Part shown: positions 15,076 through 23,979 of the stretch, piece by piece
Layout: each line of letters starts with the position of its first letter
Position numbering within the stretch: position 1 is the stretch's first letter
Assembly: GCA_946055515.1 (NCBI GenBank)
Contig: CAMGGA010000003.1
Location: 1 to 45,025, forward strand
From: an uncultured Bacteroidales bacterium
GTDB taxonomy: Bacteria > Bacteroidota > Bacteroidia > Bacteroidales > Bacteroidaceae
Length of the DNA stretch: 45,025 nt
Reading direction: 5' to 3'
Notes under the pieces: model-generated
Databases searched by the model: none
Seen by the model: only the letters and a program-made list of their open reading frames with translations
Told to the model about the DNA's origin: nothing
Program-made: the position numbers and the translations under genes

Positions 15076-17814
15076 TTAGAATTTAAATCCGACATTGAGG
15101 AACGCATTGATTGCGTTGGCATAGTAATACTTCGAGTTCTTGGAGAAGCGGTAAGCCTTCGCCACGCCCGTGTTGTAGAAGTCGTCGCGGTTCTGCTCGT
15201 AGCCACCCGTGCGGAGGTTGCGGTTGTTCGTCGCGTTCTGCACCTGGAGGTTGATGCTCAAGCTCTTGCCGCCCTTCAGGCGGATGTAGCGTCCCACGGA
15301 GAGGTCGAGCATGAAGCCACCCTTGAACTTCTCCTGTTCCGCCGCGTAGGTGGCAGCCACCTGTCCATAGTGCGGGTTGTCTTTCGTCTCCGTCACGTTG
15401 CCGTTCACGTCGAAGGCCACGGGGATGGTGCGCTGGTTGTCGTAGAGGATAGCCCCCTTCGCCAGGTCATCCGCGTTCACGCTCGGGAAGAGCAAGTTGC
15501 CCTTCAAGTCCATACCTTCCGAACTGTAGGCGGGCAGCACGTTGCTCAGTCGGCGATACTCCGAGAAGTCTACGTACACCCGGTCGTAGTAGTTCAGGTT
15601 GGCCTCGAAGAACCATCCGTTCACGTTGTAGTTCAGCCCCAGGCTCAGTGCAGTCAGCGGCGTACCGCTCACGCGCATCCCGTCGGCGATCACCCGCAGC
15701 GGCATCACCTCGCCCGTCAGCGGGTTCGTCCAGCGGTTCAGGCTTTGCAGCGTCGCGGCGTTCATCCCCTCGTAGGCCACCTGTGCCAAGGGATTGTTCA
15801 CATACTGCGCTTCCGAAACGGTCCCCGTGAAGCTCACTGAGAAGTTCGACGTCAGCTGGTATTTCAGCGCAGCCTCCACGCCGAAGTGTTCGCGGTCCAC
15901 GCCCGACATCGTCAAGTACGTAAAGCGTTCCTCTTGGTCGTTGTAGAAAGCCGTCTGTTCCACGCCGTTGTTGAAGCGCGAGTAGTAGCCCGCCAGCTTA
16001 CCCGTGAGGTCGCCGAAGCGGAACTGGTAGGCAGCCTCCGCGCTGAACACCTGTTCGTTCGTCAGGTTGTCCACGAAATTGTTCTGCATGCGCGGTGCCA
16101 CGAAGCTGTTGCGCGCCAGGGGCGCATCGCTTTGGCAGCCGAAGTTCAGCGACAGGATGTGCGCACCCGAGGGGCGGTAAGTGAGGCCGAAGCGGCCGCC
16201 GCCGCCGAGGAACTTGGCCTGTCCGCTCTTGCCGTAGGAGTTTTCCGGCGCGCGACCGTTTTGCATCAAGCCCTCGCGTTCCATCGTTGTTCCTTCCGCG
16301 TAGGCCGAGAGGCGGTAGCTGAACGGGCCCTGGTTCAGTTCGTAGAGACCGTAGGCCCGGGCCTTGTTCACGAAAATGTTGTAGTTGTAGCCAAACTTGT
16401 CGTCCTGTCCGATTTGGCGGTTCGGGTGGCGCAAGTCGTTCTGCGCCTCGATGCTGCCGATGCCGTAGTCGTTGGCCGCGAACTTGTCGATGTCCGTAAA
16501 CGAGTGCGCGCCGAGCAAGTCAGCCATCGTCTTGTAGTGCATACCCTTCGTCGCGTTGAGCGAGAGGCCCAGCGTTAATTTGCTGTTGCGGTTGATTTCC
16601 TGGTTGAAGGCCGAGTTCAGCGCGAAGACCATCTGGTCGTTGTGGCGGCGTTCCTGGTAGTAGAGTGCCTCCCCGCCGTTGGCCTCGCTCTGCCGGTTCA
16701 CGAAGTACATGCGGTCCCAGTTGAGCTGCCGGTTCGCCTTCGAGCTCGTCCAGAAGTCCACCAAGTCGTTGTACTGGTCCAGCAAGTAGGGGTTCTGGGC
16801 GAGGTAGTCTGGATTGTTTTTCTCCGGGTCATACACGTCGAAGATAGCGCTCGGGAGGTTTTTGTAGTAGTCCGGTCGCGGGTCGTAGGCATCGCCGCTC
16901 CAGCTCAGCGCCGTCGAACTGTACATCGAGTACTTGAAGCCCGCCGCCGTGGTGAGCTTCTTCGCGTCGTTGATTTTCCAGTCCCAGGTGAGGATGGCCG
17001 TAGGTTCGAAGTCGTTCACCACGCGCGCGTTACGCTTCTCCCCGTTCTGGTAGCCCCAGTTCGGGTTGTAGTAGTGCGAGTTTGCCAGCCAGTACGCCTC
17101 CTCCGTCGAAGCCCCCTGCTGGGCGCGTTCGGTGGGCGAGCCGAACGTCACGAGGCTCAGCGCGTGGTGTTCGTCGAAGCGTTTCTCGGCAGCGAGGAAG
17201 TAGGAGAAGGAGTTGTAGAACGTTCCTTCAATCACGCCCTCGTTGGCCCAGCGGTAGCCCACCTGTCCGGCGAACGCCCAGCCCGAAGGCAGGATGCCCG
17301 TGGCGTGCGTGTACATGCCGCGGGCCACATAGTTGCGGTTACAGCCCGAGAGCGTCAGTTTGTTGCCCTGGGCAAACTGCGAGGCCCGTGCGTTCACGCT
17401 CGTGCCGCCGCCCACGCCCATCACGCCCACGCGGTTGAAGTCGTAGGCCGAGAGGCCCTCCTGGTTGCGCGTGGCATCGTTCATGCCACCCACCATGCTG
17501 TAGCCGAAGCGCCCCAGTTCCAGGTCGTTCAGCTGCAGTCCGTTCAGGTAGTAACTGTTGTACATGTTGTCGTAGGCACGCACCTTGAAGCGCATGGCGC
17601 TGAACAGGTAGCCCACCTCCGAGTTGTACGGGTCGCTCTTGGCCCCCGTGATGGTCGAAACGGTCTGAGCCGCATCGTTGTCCTCGTCGAGCTGACTTTC
17701 CGTAAACGTAAAGTCCGCATTGTCGAGCACACTCAGGGAGTCGGCGGGTGTTTGCGCCAGCGCCCCTGAAGCCATCAGCAGGGCTGCCGCAGTGAGTTTT
17801 ACACCTTTCTTCAT
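15076..17814 (-). CDS. TonB-dependent outer-membrane receptor
   Basis: 912 residues. Signal peptide at 1-20 (ALLMASGALAQ), a plug-like region with YYLNGLQLNDLELGRF, and a long beta-barrel of alternating aromatic strands ending in Phe (LNVGFKF), the outer-membrane insertion signal. It lacks the N-terminal carboxypeptidase-regulatory-like domain of SusC proteins and no SusD gene is adjacent, so it is not a canonical polysaccharide-utilisation pair. It heads an operon with DUF5689 and choice-of-anchor-J lipoproteins, with two predicted extracytoplasmic nucleases flanking. Uptake of nucleic-acid breakdown products is a reasonable guess; other cargo (peptide, metal chelate) is possible. Confidence 0.88.
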   Translation of the reverse strand: MKKGVKLTAAALLMASGALAQTPADSLSVLDNADFTFTESQLDEDNDAAQTVSTITGAKSDPYNSEVGYLFSAMRFKVRAYDNMYNSYYLNGLQLNDLELGRFGYSMVGGMNDATRNQEGLSAYDFNRVGVMGVGGGTSVNARASQFAQGNKLTLSGCNRNYVARGMYTHATGILPSGWAFAGQVGYRWANEGVIEGTFYNSFSYFLAAEKRFDEHHALSLVTFGSPTERAQQGASTEEAYWLANSHYYNPNWGYQNGEKRNARVVNDFEPTAILTWDWKINDAKKLTTAAGFKYSMYSSTALSWSGDAYDPRPDYYKNLPSAIFDVYDPEKNNPDYLAQNPYLLDQYNDLVDFWTSSKANRQLNWDRMYFVNRQSEANGGEALYYQERRHNDQMVFALNSAFNQEINRNSKLTLGLSLNATKGMHYKTMADLLGAHSFTDIDKFAANDYGIGSIEAQNDLRHPNRQIGQDDKFGYNYNIFVNKARAYGLYELNQGPFSYRLSAYAEGTTMEREGLMQNGRAPENSYGKSGQAKFLGGGGRFGLTYRPSGAHILSLNFGCQSDAPLARNSFVAPRMQNNFVDNLTNEQVFSAEAAYQFRFGDLTGKLAGYYSRFNNGVEQTAFYNDQEERFTYLTMSGVDREHFGVEAALKYQLTSNFSVSFTGTVSEAQYVNNPLAQVAYEGMNAATLQSLNRWTNPLTGEVMPLRVIADGMRVSGTPLTALSLGLNYNVNGWFFEANLNYYDRVYVDFSEYRRLSNVLPAYSSEGMDLKGNLLFPSVNADDLAKGAILYDNQRTIPVAFDVNGNVTETKDNPHYGQVAATYAAEQEKFKGGFMLDLSVGRYIRLKGGKSLSINLQVQNATNNRNLRTGGYEQNRDDFYNTGVAKAYRFSKNSKYYYANAINAFLNVGFKF

Positions 17815-17927
17815 AGAAATTATTGAGAATGCTTTGTGGTTCTTTAAAAAGAAAGCGGAGCGAACAGCCGTAGACCATCAGCTTCCGCCTCCGCAAGATG
17901 AAAGAGTTGCAAAGAGAAAAAGCGAGG

Positions 17928-17935
17928 CAAAATTA
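17928..17935 (-). promoter_or_regulatory. Candidate promoter of TonB receptor operon
   Basis: Minus-strand TAATTTTG fits TAnnTTTG, about 114 nt upstream of the receptor start. No clear -33 TTTG is present. The 282-bp divergent intergenic region (17815-18096) also holds an 8-bp inverted repeat CGGCAAAT/ATTTGCCG (17988-17995, 18024-18031) around a T8 tract; no gene is seen in it. Confidence 0.4.
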
Positions 17936-18096
17936 GGAAAAATTATGGCCACACTCGTTACAGGACCATGAAATCTGAGCGCGAAAGCGGCAAATCCTCG
18001 CTTTTCTCATTTTTTTTTATGAAATTTGCCGCCGCCTCAGCCCCGCAGCACCTCCGCGCGAGGCGAGTCATTTGACTTCCTGCTTCTTACATTTTT

Positions 18097-19239
18097 ATGA
18101 AACACTCCGCATTATCCTGGTTGCTCCTCTTCGCAGCCCTCACCCTCCTCTCCTCCTTCACCGCCCGCCCCGAAGGCGCACAGCAGAAAAGCTACGCCCT
18201 CTACGGCGTGGCATTCTACAACGTCGAAAACCTCTTCGACACCCTCCACGACGCCGGCAAGAAAGACTACGAGTTCCTCCCCGATGGTTCCTACAAATGG
18301 GGGAAAATGAAATACGAGGCCAAGCTCCGCAATATCTCCCGCGTGCTCTCCGAACTCTGCACCGACAAGCTCCCCGTGGGCCCCGCCGTCGTGGGCCTCT
18401 CTGAGATTGAGAACGAGCGCGTGCTGGAGGACCTCCTCGCCCAGCCCGCCCTCGCCGCGAAGGGGTGGCGCTACGTAGACTTCCCCGGCGTGGACCGCCG
18501 TGGCGTGGAGTGCGCCTTCCTCTACAATCCCCGTTTCTTCCAGCTCGAGCGCGCCATGGTCGTGCCCTATTACTATGGTGAGAGCGGCCGCGTGGACGAC
18601 CCCCTCCTCGGCTTCTACACCGACGCCCAAGGCCAGGTGCAAGCCCATACCGACCTCCGCGGCGACACCACCCATATCACCCGCGGCTTCCTCGTGATGA
18701 CTGGGCAGCTCGCCGGCGAACGCCTCCACTTCATCGTGAACCATTGGCCCTCCCGCGCCGCAGGCGACGAAGTGCGCCAGCGTGCCGGTTTCCAGGTGCG
18801 CCAGCTCATTTTGGCCCTCATGCAGGCCGACCCCGCGTCGAAAGTCATCGTCATGGGCGACATGAACGACGACCCGGGCAACAAGAGCATGACCGAGCAG
18901 CTCGGCTGCGTGAGCGAACCCGCCAAGGTGAAGAAACCGACCGATATGTACAACCCTTGGTACAACACCCTCTACAAGGTGGGCCAAGGCACACTCCTCT
19001 ACGACGGCAAGTGGAACCTCTTCGACCAGATTGTCGTTTCCGGCAACCTCGTGGGCAAGGACCGCTCCACGCTGAAGTTCTACCAGCACGCCATCTTCCT
19101 GCGCGACTATCTCTTCCAGCAGGAAGGACGCTACAAGGGCAATCCCCTCCGCACCCATGCCGGCGGCGTGTGGCTCAATGGCTTCTCCGACCACCTGCCC
19201 ACCCAAATCTACCTCGTGAAGGAAGTGGCCAAGCCGTAA
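18097..19239 (+). CDS. Secreted endonuclease/exonuclease/phosphatase-family protein
   Basis: 380 residues with an N-terminal signal peptide (hydrophobic 5-22). All family landmarks are present: YNVENLFD with Asn42, Glu103 in GLSEIEN (metal ligand), His216 in VNHWPSR, Asp255/Asn257 in GDMNDDP and Asp365/His366 in FSDHLP. The YNVENLFD start is that of the DNase I-like phosphodiesterases often annotated as endonucleases in Bacteroidota. It probably hydrolyses nucleic acids or phosphate monoesters outside the cytoplasm. It is divergent from the TonB receptor operon, sharing its 282-bp upstream region, which suggests common regulation. hisS follows at 58 bp. Confidence 0.85.
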   Translation: MKHSALSWLLLFAALTLLSSFTARPEGAQQKSYALYGVAFYNVENLFDTLHDAGKKDYEFLPDGSYKWGKMKYEAKLRNISRVLSELCTDKLPVGPAVVGLSEIENERVLEDLLAQPALAAKGWRYVDFPGVDRRGVECAFLYNPRFFQLERAMVVPYYYGESGRVDDPLLGFYTDAQGQVQAHTDLRGDTTHITRGFLVMTGQLAGERLHFIVNHWPSRAAGDEVRQRAGFQVRQLILALMQADPASKVIVMGDMNDDPGNKSMTEQLGCVSEPAKVKKPTDMYNPWYNTLYKVGQGTLLYDGKWNLFDQIVVSGNLVGKDRSTLKFYQHAIFLRDYLFQQEGRYKGNPLRTHAGGVWLNGFSDHLPTQIYLVKEVAKP

Positions 19240-19297
19240 GGCCGGGGCCCGCTTTCTCTTAACCCCTTTTTCCAAACAGACTAATACATTTTCCGAT

Positions 19298-20668
19298 ATG
19301 GCACAAAAACCCGGCATACCCAAGGGCACCCGCGACTTCGGGGCCGTTGAAATGGCTCGACGTAACTACATTTTTGAAACCATCCGCAGCGTCTACGCCC
19401 TCTACGGCTTCAGCCAGATAGAAACCCCCGCGATGGAAAACCTCTCCACGCTCATGGGAAAATATGGCGAGGAGGGCGACAAACTCCTCTTCAAGATCTT
19501 GAACTCCGGCGACTTCCGCCGCGATGTCCCCGCCGACGAATATGCTGAGAGCAACGCTGCCCGCCTCGCTGCCCGCTTCTGCGAAAAGGGCCTGCGCTAC
19601 GACCTCACCGTACCCTTCGCCCGCTTTGTTGTACAGCACCGCGACGAACTCCAGATGCCCTTCAAGCGCTACCAGATACAGCCCGTGTGGCGCGCCGACC
19701 GCCCCCAGAAAGGCCGCTACCGCGAGTTTTACCAGTGCGACGCCGACGTTGTCGGTTCCGACTCCCTCCTCAACGAAGTGGAGCTCATGCAGATTGTCGA
19801 TGAAGTGTTCTCCCGCTTCGGCATCCGCGTCGCCATCAAAATCAACAACCGCAAGATACTCACAGGCATCGCCGAAACCATCGGCGCGGCCGACAAGATT
19901 GTAGACATCACCGTTGCCATCGACAAGCTCGACAAGATTGGCCTCGAAAAGGTGAACGAGGAACTCCGTGCCGTGGGGCTCTCCCCTGAAGCGGTCGAAA
20001 AGCTGCAGCCGATTATCGCCCTGTCGGGGTCGAACGAGGAAAAGCTCGCCACGATGCGCACGGTGCTTGCCGAAAGCGAAGTGGGCCTGAAGGGCGTGGA
20101 CGAAGTGGCCTTCGTGCTCGAGACCCTCACGGGCAGCCAACTGCGCAACCCCATCGAACTCGACCTCACGCTGGCCCGCGGTCTGAACTACTACACGGGC
20201 TGCATCTTCGAGGTGAAGGCCCTCGACGTGCAGATCGGTTCCATCACGGGCGGCGGCCGCTACGACAACCTCACGGGCATCTTCGGCCTGCCGGGCCTGA
20301 GCGGCGTGGGCATCTCCTTCGGTGCGGACCGCATCTACGACGTGCTCACCCAGCTCGACCTCTATCCCGCCGCCACGCAGGCCGGCGCACAGTTGCTGTT
20401 CATCAATTTCGGTCCCCGCGAGGCGGCCCACTGCCTGCGCCTTGCCGCAGCCGCCCGCCGTGCGGGCATCGCCACGGAAGTCTATCCCGATGCCGTGAAG
20501 ATGAAGAAGCAAATGGCCTACGCCAACGCCCACCGCGTCCCCTTTGTCGCCCTGGTCGGCGAGGCGGAGATGGCCGAAGGCCGCATTGCGCTGAAAAACA
20601 TGGAAAGCGGCGAGCAGCAGAGCCTCACGCTCGAGGAAGCCATCGCGGCAGTGCGCGGCGAAGCATAG
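19298..20668 (+). CDS. hisS: Histidyl-tRNA synthetase
   Basis: 456 residues, class II synthetase that charges tRNA-His. Motif 1 region at the N-terminus (PKGTRDF, NYIFETI), motif 2 ([27 protein letters not shown]), the histidine-binding regions [16 protein letters not shown] and [11 protein letters not shown], motif 3 ([13 protein letters not shown]), and a C-terminal anticodon-binding domain from about 365. Full length. Start at 19298 matches the usual short N-terminus. Confidence 0.97.
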   Translation: MAQKPGIPKGTRDFGAVEMARRNYIFETIRSVYALYGFSQIETPAMENLSTLMGKYGEEGDKLLFKILNSGDFRRDVPADEYAESNAARLAARFCEKGLRYDLTVPFARFVVQHRDELQMPFKRYQIQPVWRADRPQKGRYREFYQCDADVVGSDSLLNEVELMQIVDEVFSRFGIRVAIKINNRKILTGIAETIGAADKIVDITVAIDKLDKIGLEKVNEELRAVGLSPEAVEKLQPIIALSGSNEEKLATMRTVLAESEVGLKGVDEVAFVLETLTGSQLRNPIELDLTLARGLNYYTGCIFEVKALDVQIGSITGGGRYDNLTGIFGLPGLSGVGISFGADRIYDVLTQLDLYPAATQAGAQLLFINFGPREAAHCLRLAAAARRAGIATEVYPDAVKMKKQMAYANAHRVPFVALVGEAEMAEGRIALKNMESGEQQSLTLEEAIAAVRGEA

Positions 20669-20728
20669 GCCCGCAGCGTGTCGCAGCGCAGGCGTGTCAT
20701 GGTGAAATGTTAAAATGGAAAATTGCCA

Positions 20729-20760
20729 TTTGCTTTTCTCCGCCAAAATGCTTATCTTTG
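20729..20760 (+). promoter_or_regulatory. Promoter-like motif downstream of hisS
   Basis: TTTG (20729-20732), 20 bp, TATCTTTG (20753-20760) fits the consensus well. The predicted start (~20767) lies just before a terminator hairpin, so any transcript would be very short unless it reads through. A minus-strand TACTTTTG (20773-20766) overlaps it. Confidence 0.4.
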
Positions 20761-20772
20761 TGATACAAAAGT

Positions 20773-20806
20773 AAAGGAAGTTCCCCGTGGGCTTCCTTTC
20801 TTTATT
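20773..20806 (+). terminator. Terminator downstream of hisS
   Basis: Stem AAAGGAAG (20773-20780) with CTTCCTTT (20792-20799), extended by an inner CCC/GGG, then CTTTATT. It lies 105 bp after the hisS stop. Confidence 0.65.
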
Positions 20807-20844
20807 CCGCCTCCCCAATGCCGTATTTGTAGGCAGGAAAACGC

Positions 20845-20928
20845 GCTGCCAAGTCCAGGATTTTGTTTTTCAATCCCAGGACTTGTAAATTCAATCCCAG
20901 GACTTGTCCGCACAACTCCTGCTTTCGT
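20845..20928 (-). repeat. 21-bp tandem repeat, four units (copy 1)
   Basis: Four degenerate 21-bp units in a row (boundaries at 20866, 20887 and 20908). The two central units share the minus-strand core ACAAGTCCTGGGATTGAA; the outer two are more diverged. The same repeat family recurs at 37937-38020. In one minus frame the units read as a 7-residue repeat (TSPGIEF), but no convincing gene surrounds them. Confidence 0.75.
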
Positions 20929-21074
20929 GGCCGGCGGTGCTGCGGGTGAAATGTGGGGCGCGGGCGCGGCTGTTTCGTTGGGCATATTCGGTGTTGCGGA
21001 AGGTTAAAAACGTTAAAGTCAAGCGGCTCGCGTCCGGACGCACGCAAGGGCGGCGATTTGTGGGGTACAACCTC

Positions 21075-21119
21075 AAAAAAGCAAGACAGCACGCGCCTCC
21101 CGGCGAGCACTGTCTTTTT
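21075..21119. terminator. Bidirectional terminator
   Basis: AAGACAG (21083-21089) pairs with CTGTCTT (21110-21116), with an inner CGCC/GGCG stem. The minus strand reads GC then T6 after the hairpin; the plus strand reads T5. Confidence 0.8.
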
Positions 21120-21227
21120 CGTCATTTACCTAAAAAACACTATTACCTTATAGCTTATAAATTCATGTCACATTCTTGATGATGCTGAGAGGTTCGCCAC
21201 TGCGAGTCGCACCTCCTATTGTGTTTT
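21075..21227 (-). ncRNA. Candidate small RNA in hisS-GH2 intergenic region
   Basis: A strong minus-strand promoter (21265-21234) predicts transcription from about 21227, and an intrinsic terminator ends near 21075, giving an RNA of about 150 nt. Between them there is a hairpin GAGGT/ACCTC (21189-21215) near the 5' end and an A/T-rich middle. Reading frames inside are tiny (ATG-TGA, MNL-stop). It does not look like tmRNA, RNase P RNA or SRP RNA; I could not decide whether it is a 6S-like RNA. Rest of the 20669-21476 gap shows no gene. Confidence 0.5.
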
Positions 21228-21233
21228 CTGTTG

Positions 21234-21265
21234 CAAATATAGGGCACTTTTTCTTTTTTCCCAAA
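21234..21265 (-). promoter_or_regulatory. Strong minus-strand promoter of small RNA
   Basis: On the minus strand TTTG (21265-21262), 20 bp, TATATTTG (21241-21234): both boxes match the Bacteroidota consensus. Confidence 0.75.
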
Positions 21266-21426
21266 TCTTTTAGACCAAAATACTGTGTTTATCGACGAAC
21301 GCCCCGTTTCCTTAGCCTCTGAATAGAGAATGTCTCTCGGTACCTTACAGTCTTTCCACGGTTCACCGTAAAAGGGGGGACTTAGAAAAAAAGGAGTCCC
21401 AGGTAGCGATAAAACGGAGTTTCGCT

Positions 21427-21434
21427 TACTTTTG
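21427..21434 (+). promoter_or_regulatory. Promoter -7 box of GH2-GH53 operon
   Basis: TACTTTTG, 43 bp before the GH2 ATG; no clear -33 box. Confidence 0.5.
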
Positions 21435-21476
21435 CAGGCGATTAAGGATTACTGTTTTCTACTTAACCCATTCTCC

Positions 21477-23945
21477 ATGAAAAAAACACTTTTCTTTCTC
21501 GCCCTCCTCTTCGCGGGGAGCTGGCTCGACACAATGGCACAGCGTTCGGAGGTCCTGCTCGAGCGCGACTGGCTCTTTCACCGAGGTGAGGCCGTGGGCG
21601 CCGATGCGGCCAAGTACGACGATGCCGACTGGCAGCGCGTGGATATCCCGCACGACTGGGCCATCACAGGGCCTTTCGACCGCAACAATGACTTGCAGAA
21701 AGTGGCGGTGACGCAAAACTTTGAAACCGAAGCCTCGGTGAAGACGGGGCGCACGGGGGGACTGCCCTACGTGGGCGTGGGCTGGTACCGTCGCACGTTC
21801 CGCACTACGCCGGGCAAGCGCTCCACCCTGGTGTTCGACGGGGCCATGAGCGAGGCACGGGTCTACGTGAACGGCCACGAAGCCGTGTTCTGGCCCTACG
21901 GCTACAATTCTTTCCACTGCGACGTGACGGACCTTGTGCGGAAGGACGGGGGCGAAAACGTGCTGGCGGTGCGCCTGGAAAACAAGCCGCAGTCGAGCCG
22001 CTGGTATCCTGGCGCGGGGCTTTACCGCAAGGTGCGACTGGTGGAAACGGAGGCGGTCCATGTGCCTGTGTGGGGCACGCAGCTCACCACGCCGCACGTG
22101 GCGGACGACTTCGCCTCGGTCTGCCTGCGCACGACGGTGGTGGGGGCCGACACCTGTCTGCTTACGCTCGAGACGGTGGTGCGCGACGCGGAGGGAAAGG
22201 TGGTGGCGCGAAAAAGGAACGTGGGCTACATCCGCCACGGCGAACCTTTCGAACAGCACCTCACGCTGGAGAAGCCCCGCCTCTGGAGTCCGGAATCTCC
22301 TTATTTATATAAAGCTACCACCACGGTGTGGGCGGGCGGCCGCATCCAGGATGTCTACGAAACGCCCTTCGGGGTGCGCAGTCTCGAGTTCGTGGCGGAC
22401 AAGGGTTTCTACCTCAATGGGAAGCGGCGCAAGTTCCAGGGAGTCTGTCTCCACCACGACCTCGGTCCGCTCGGCGCGGCCATCAACGTGAGTGCCCTAC
22501 GCCATCAGCTGCTGATGCTGAAGGACATGGGGTGCGACGCCATCCGCACTTCGCACAACATGCCTGCGCCCGAACTCGTGCGCCTCTGCGACGAAATGGG
22601 CTTCATGATGATGCTCGAACCCTTCGACGAATGGGACATCGCGAAGTGTGACAACGGTTACCACCGCTATTTCGCCGAATGGGCCGAACGCGACATGGTG
22701 AACATGCTCCGCCAGTTCCGCAACAATCCTTCGGTGGTGATGTGGAGCGTGGGCAATGAAGTGCCCACGCAGTGTTCGGAGGAGGGCTACAAGGTGGCGA
22801 AATTCCTCCGCGACATCTGTCACCGCGAGGACCCCACGCGTCCCGTGACCTGCGGTATGGACCAGGTGTCGTGCGTGCTGGACAATGGCTTTGCCGCCAT
22901 GCTCGACATCCCGGGCTTCAACTATCGCGCCCACCGCTACGAGGAGGCTTACAGCCGGCTGCCGCAAAACATCGTGCTCGGTTCGGAGACTTCCTCGACG
23001 GTGAGCTCGCGCGGCGTGTACCATTTCCCCGTACAGCGCAAGGCCGACGCCATCACCCCCGACCACCAGAGCTGCAGCTACGACCTCGACTATTGCTCGT
23101 GGTCGAACATTCCCGACATAGACTTTGCCCTGGCCGACGACTACGACTGGACCATCGGACAGTTCGTCTGGACGGGCTTCGACTACCTCGGCGAACCTTC
23201 GCCCTACGACACCGACGCCTGGCCCAACCACTCTTCCATGTTCGGCATCATCGACCTTGCCTCGCTGCCCAAGGACCGATTCTACCTCTACCGTAGCGTG
23301 TGGAACCGCTCGGCGGAAACGCTGCACATCCTGCCCCACTGGACTTGGCCGGGCCGCCGCGGAAAGGTGACGCCCGTGTTTGTCTACACGTCCTACCCCT
23401 CGGCCGAACTCTTCCTCAACGGCAAGAGCCTCGGCCGCCGCACGAAGGCTTCGCGCGAGGAGGCCCGCACCGTGGAGGAACGCTACCGCCTGATGTGGAA
23501 CGAGGTGAAGTATGAACCGGGTACGCTCGAAGTGGTGGCCTACGACGCCGAGGGCCGCGAGGCTGCGCGCCGCCAGGTTCACACCGCGGGCAAGGCACAC
23601 CATATCGAAGTGGTCCCGAGCTATGCCGAAATGCTGCACGCAAACGGCAAGGACCTGGCCTATTTCACGGTGAAAGTGGTGGACAAGGACGGCAACCTCT
23701 GTCCGCAGTTCAACGGCGAACTCTCCTTCGACGTGACGGGGGCGGCCCGCTTCCGCGCTGTGGCCAACGGCGACCCCACTTCGCTCGAACTTTTCCACCT
23801 CCCCCACATGCACGCCTTCGGTGGCATGCTGACCGTGGTGGTCCAGACCACGATGGCCCAGGGCACGGCTACCCTGAGCGTGAAAGGCAAGGGCCTGCAG
23901 GACGGAGAGTCCAGCGTACCCGTCGCTCCCACCGTTTTGCGATAA
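21477..23945 (+). CDS. GH2 family beta-galactosidase, secreted
   Basis: 822 residues. Signal peptide 1-20 (SWLDTMAQ end). Order of domains: sugar-binding jelly roll (about 25-190, with DWLFHRGE, PHDWAI and GVGWYRR), immunoglobulin-like domain (190-295), TIM barrel (about 300-600) and C-terminal Ig-like domains (600-822). The acid/base Glu428 lies in SVGNEVP and the nucleophile Glu504 in LGSETSS. The arrangement is that of Bacteroidota GH2 enzymes with a DUF4982-type C-terminal domain. Activity on beta-galactosides is likely because the next gene, 34 bp on, is a GH53 galactanase; GH2 also includes other exo-activities. The frame is open to an upstream ATG at 21432, but that lies inside the promoter box, so ATG 21477 is used. 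Confidence 0.9.
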   Translation: MKKTLFFLALLFAGSWLDTMAQRSEVLLERDWLFHRGEAVGADAAKYDDADWQRVDIPHDWAITGPFDRNNDLQKVAVTQNFETEASVKTGRTGGLPYVGVGWYRRTFRTTPGKRSTLVFDGAMSEARVYVNGHEAVFWPYGYNSFHCDVTDLVRKDGGENVLAVRLENKPQSSRWYPGAGLYRKVRLVETEAVHVPVWGTQLTTPHVADDFASVCLRTTVVGADTCLLTLETVVRDAEGKVVARKRNVGYIRHGEPFEQHLTLEKPRLWSPESPYLYKATTTVWAGGRIQDVYETPFGVRSLEFVADKGFYLNGKRRKFQGVCLHHDLGPLGAAINVSALRHQLLMLKDMGCDAIRTSHNMPAPELVRLCDEMGFMMMLEPFDEWDIAKCDNGYHRYFAEWAERDMVNMLRQFRNNPSVVMWSVGNEVPTQCSEEGYKVAKFLRDICHREDPTRPVTCGMDQVSCVLDNGFAAMLDIPGFNYRAHRYEEAYSRLPQNIVLGSETSSTVSSRGVYHFPVQRKADAITPDHQSCSYDLDYCSWSNIPDIDFALADDYDWTIGQFVWTGFDYLGEPSPYDTDAWPNHSSMFGIIDLASLPKDRFYLYRSVWNRSAETLHILPHWTWPGRRGKVTPVFVYTSYPSAELFLNGKSLGRRTKASREEARTVEERYRLMWNEVKYEPGTLEVVAYDAEGREAARRQVHTAGKAHHIEVVPSYAEMLHANGKDLAYFTVKVVDKDGNLCPQFNGELSFDVTGAARFRAVANGDPTSLELFHLPHMHAFGGMLTVVVQTTMAQGTATLSVKGKGLQDGESSVPVAPTVLR

Positions 23946-23979
23946 TCACTGTTTCGATAACCCCACAAGTTCTCCATAC

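Noticed and set aside
12472-17769. Several long plus-strand frames antisense to the TonB receptor operon
   Set aside because: All are His/Val/Arg-rich mirrors of the minus-strand genes, whose domains are clear.
20845-20928. CRISPR array
   Set aside because: Units are contiguous 21-bp tandem repeats with no unique spacers and no cas genes nearby.
20802-21125. 107-codon minus-strand frame beyond the small RNA terminator
   Set aside because: Starts inside the terminator hairpin and crosses the 21-bp repeat in another frame; no family resemblance.
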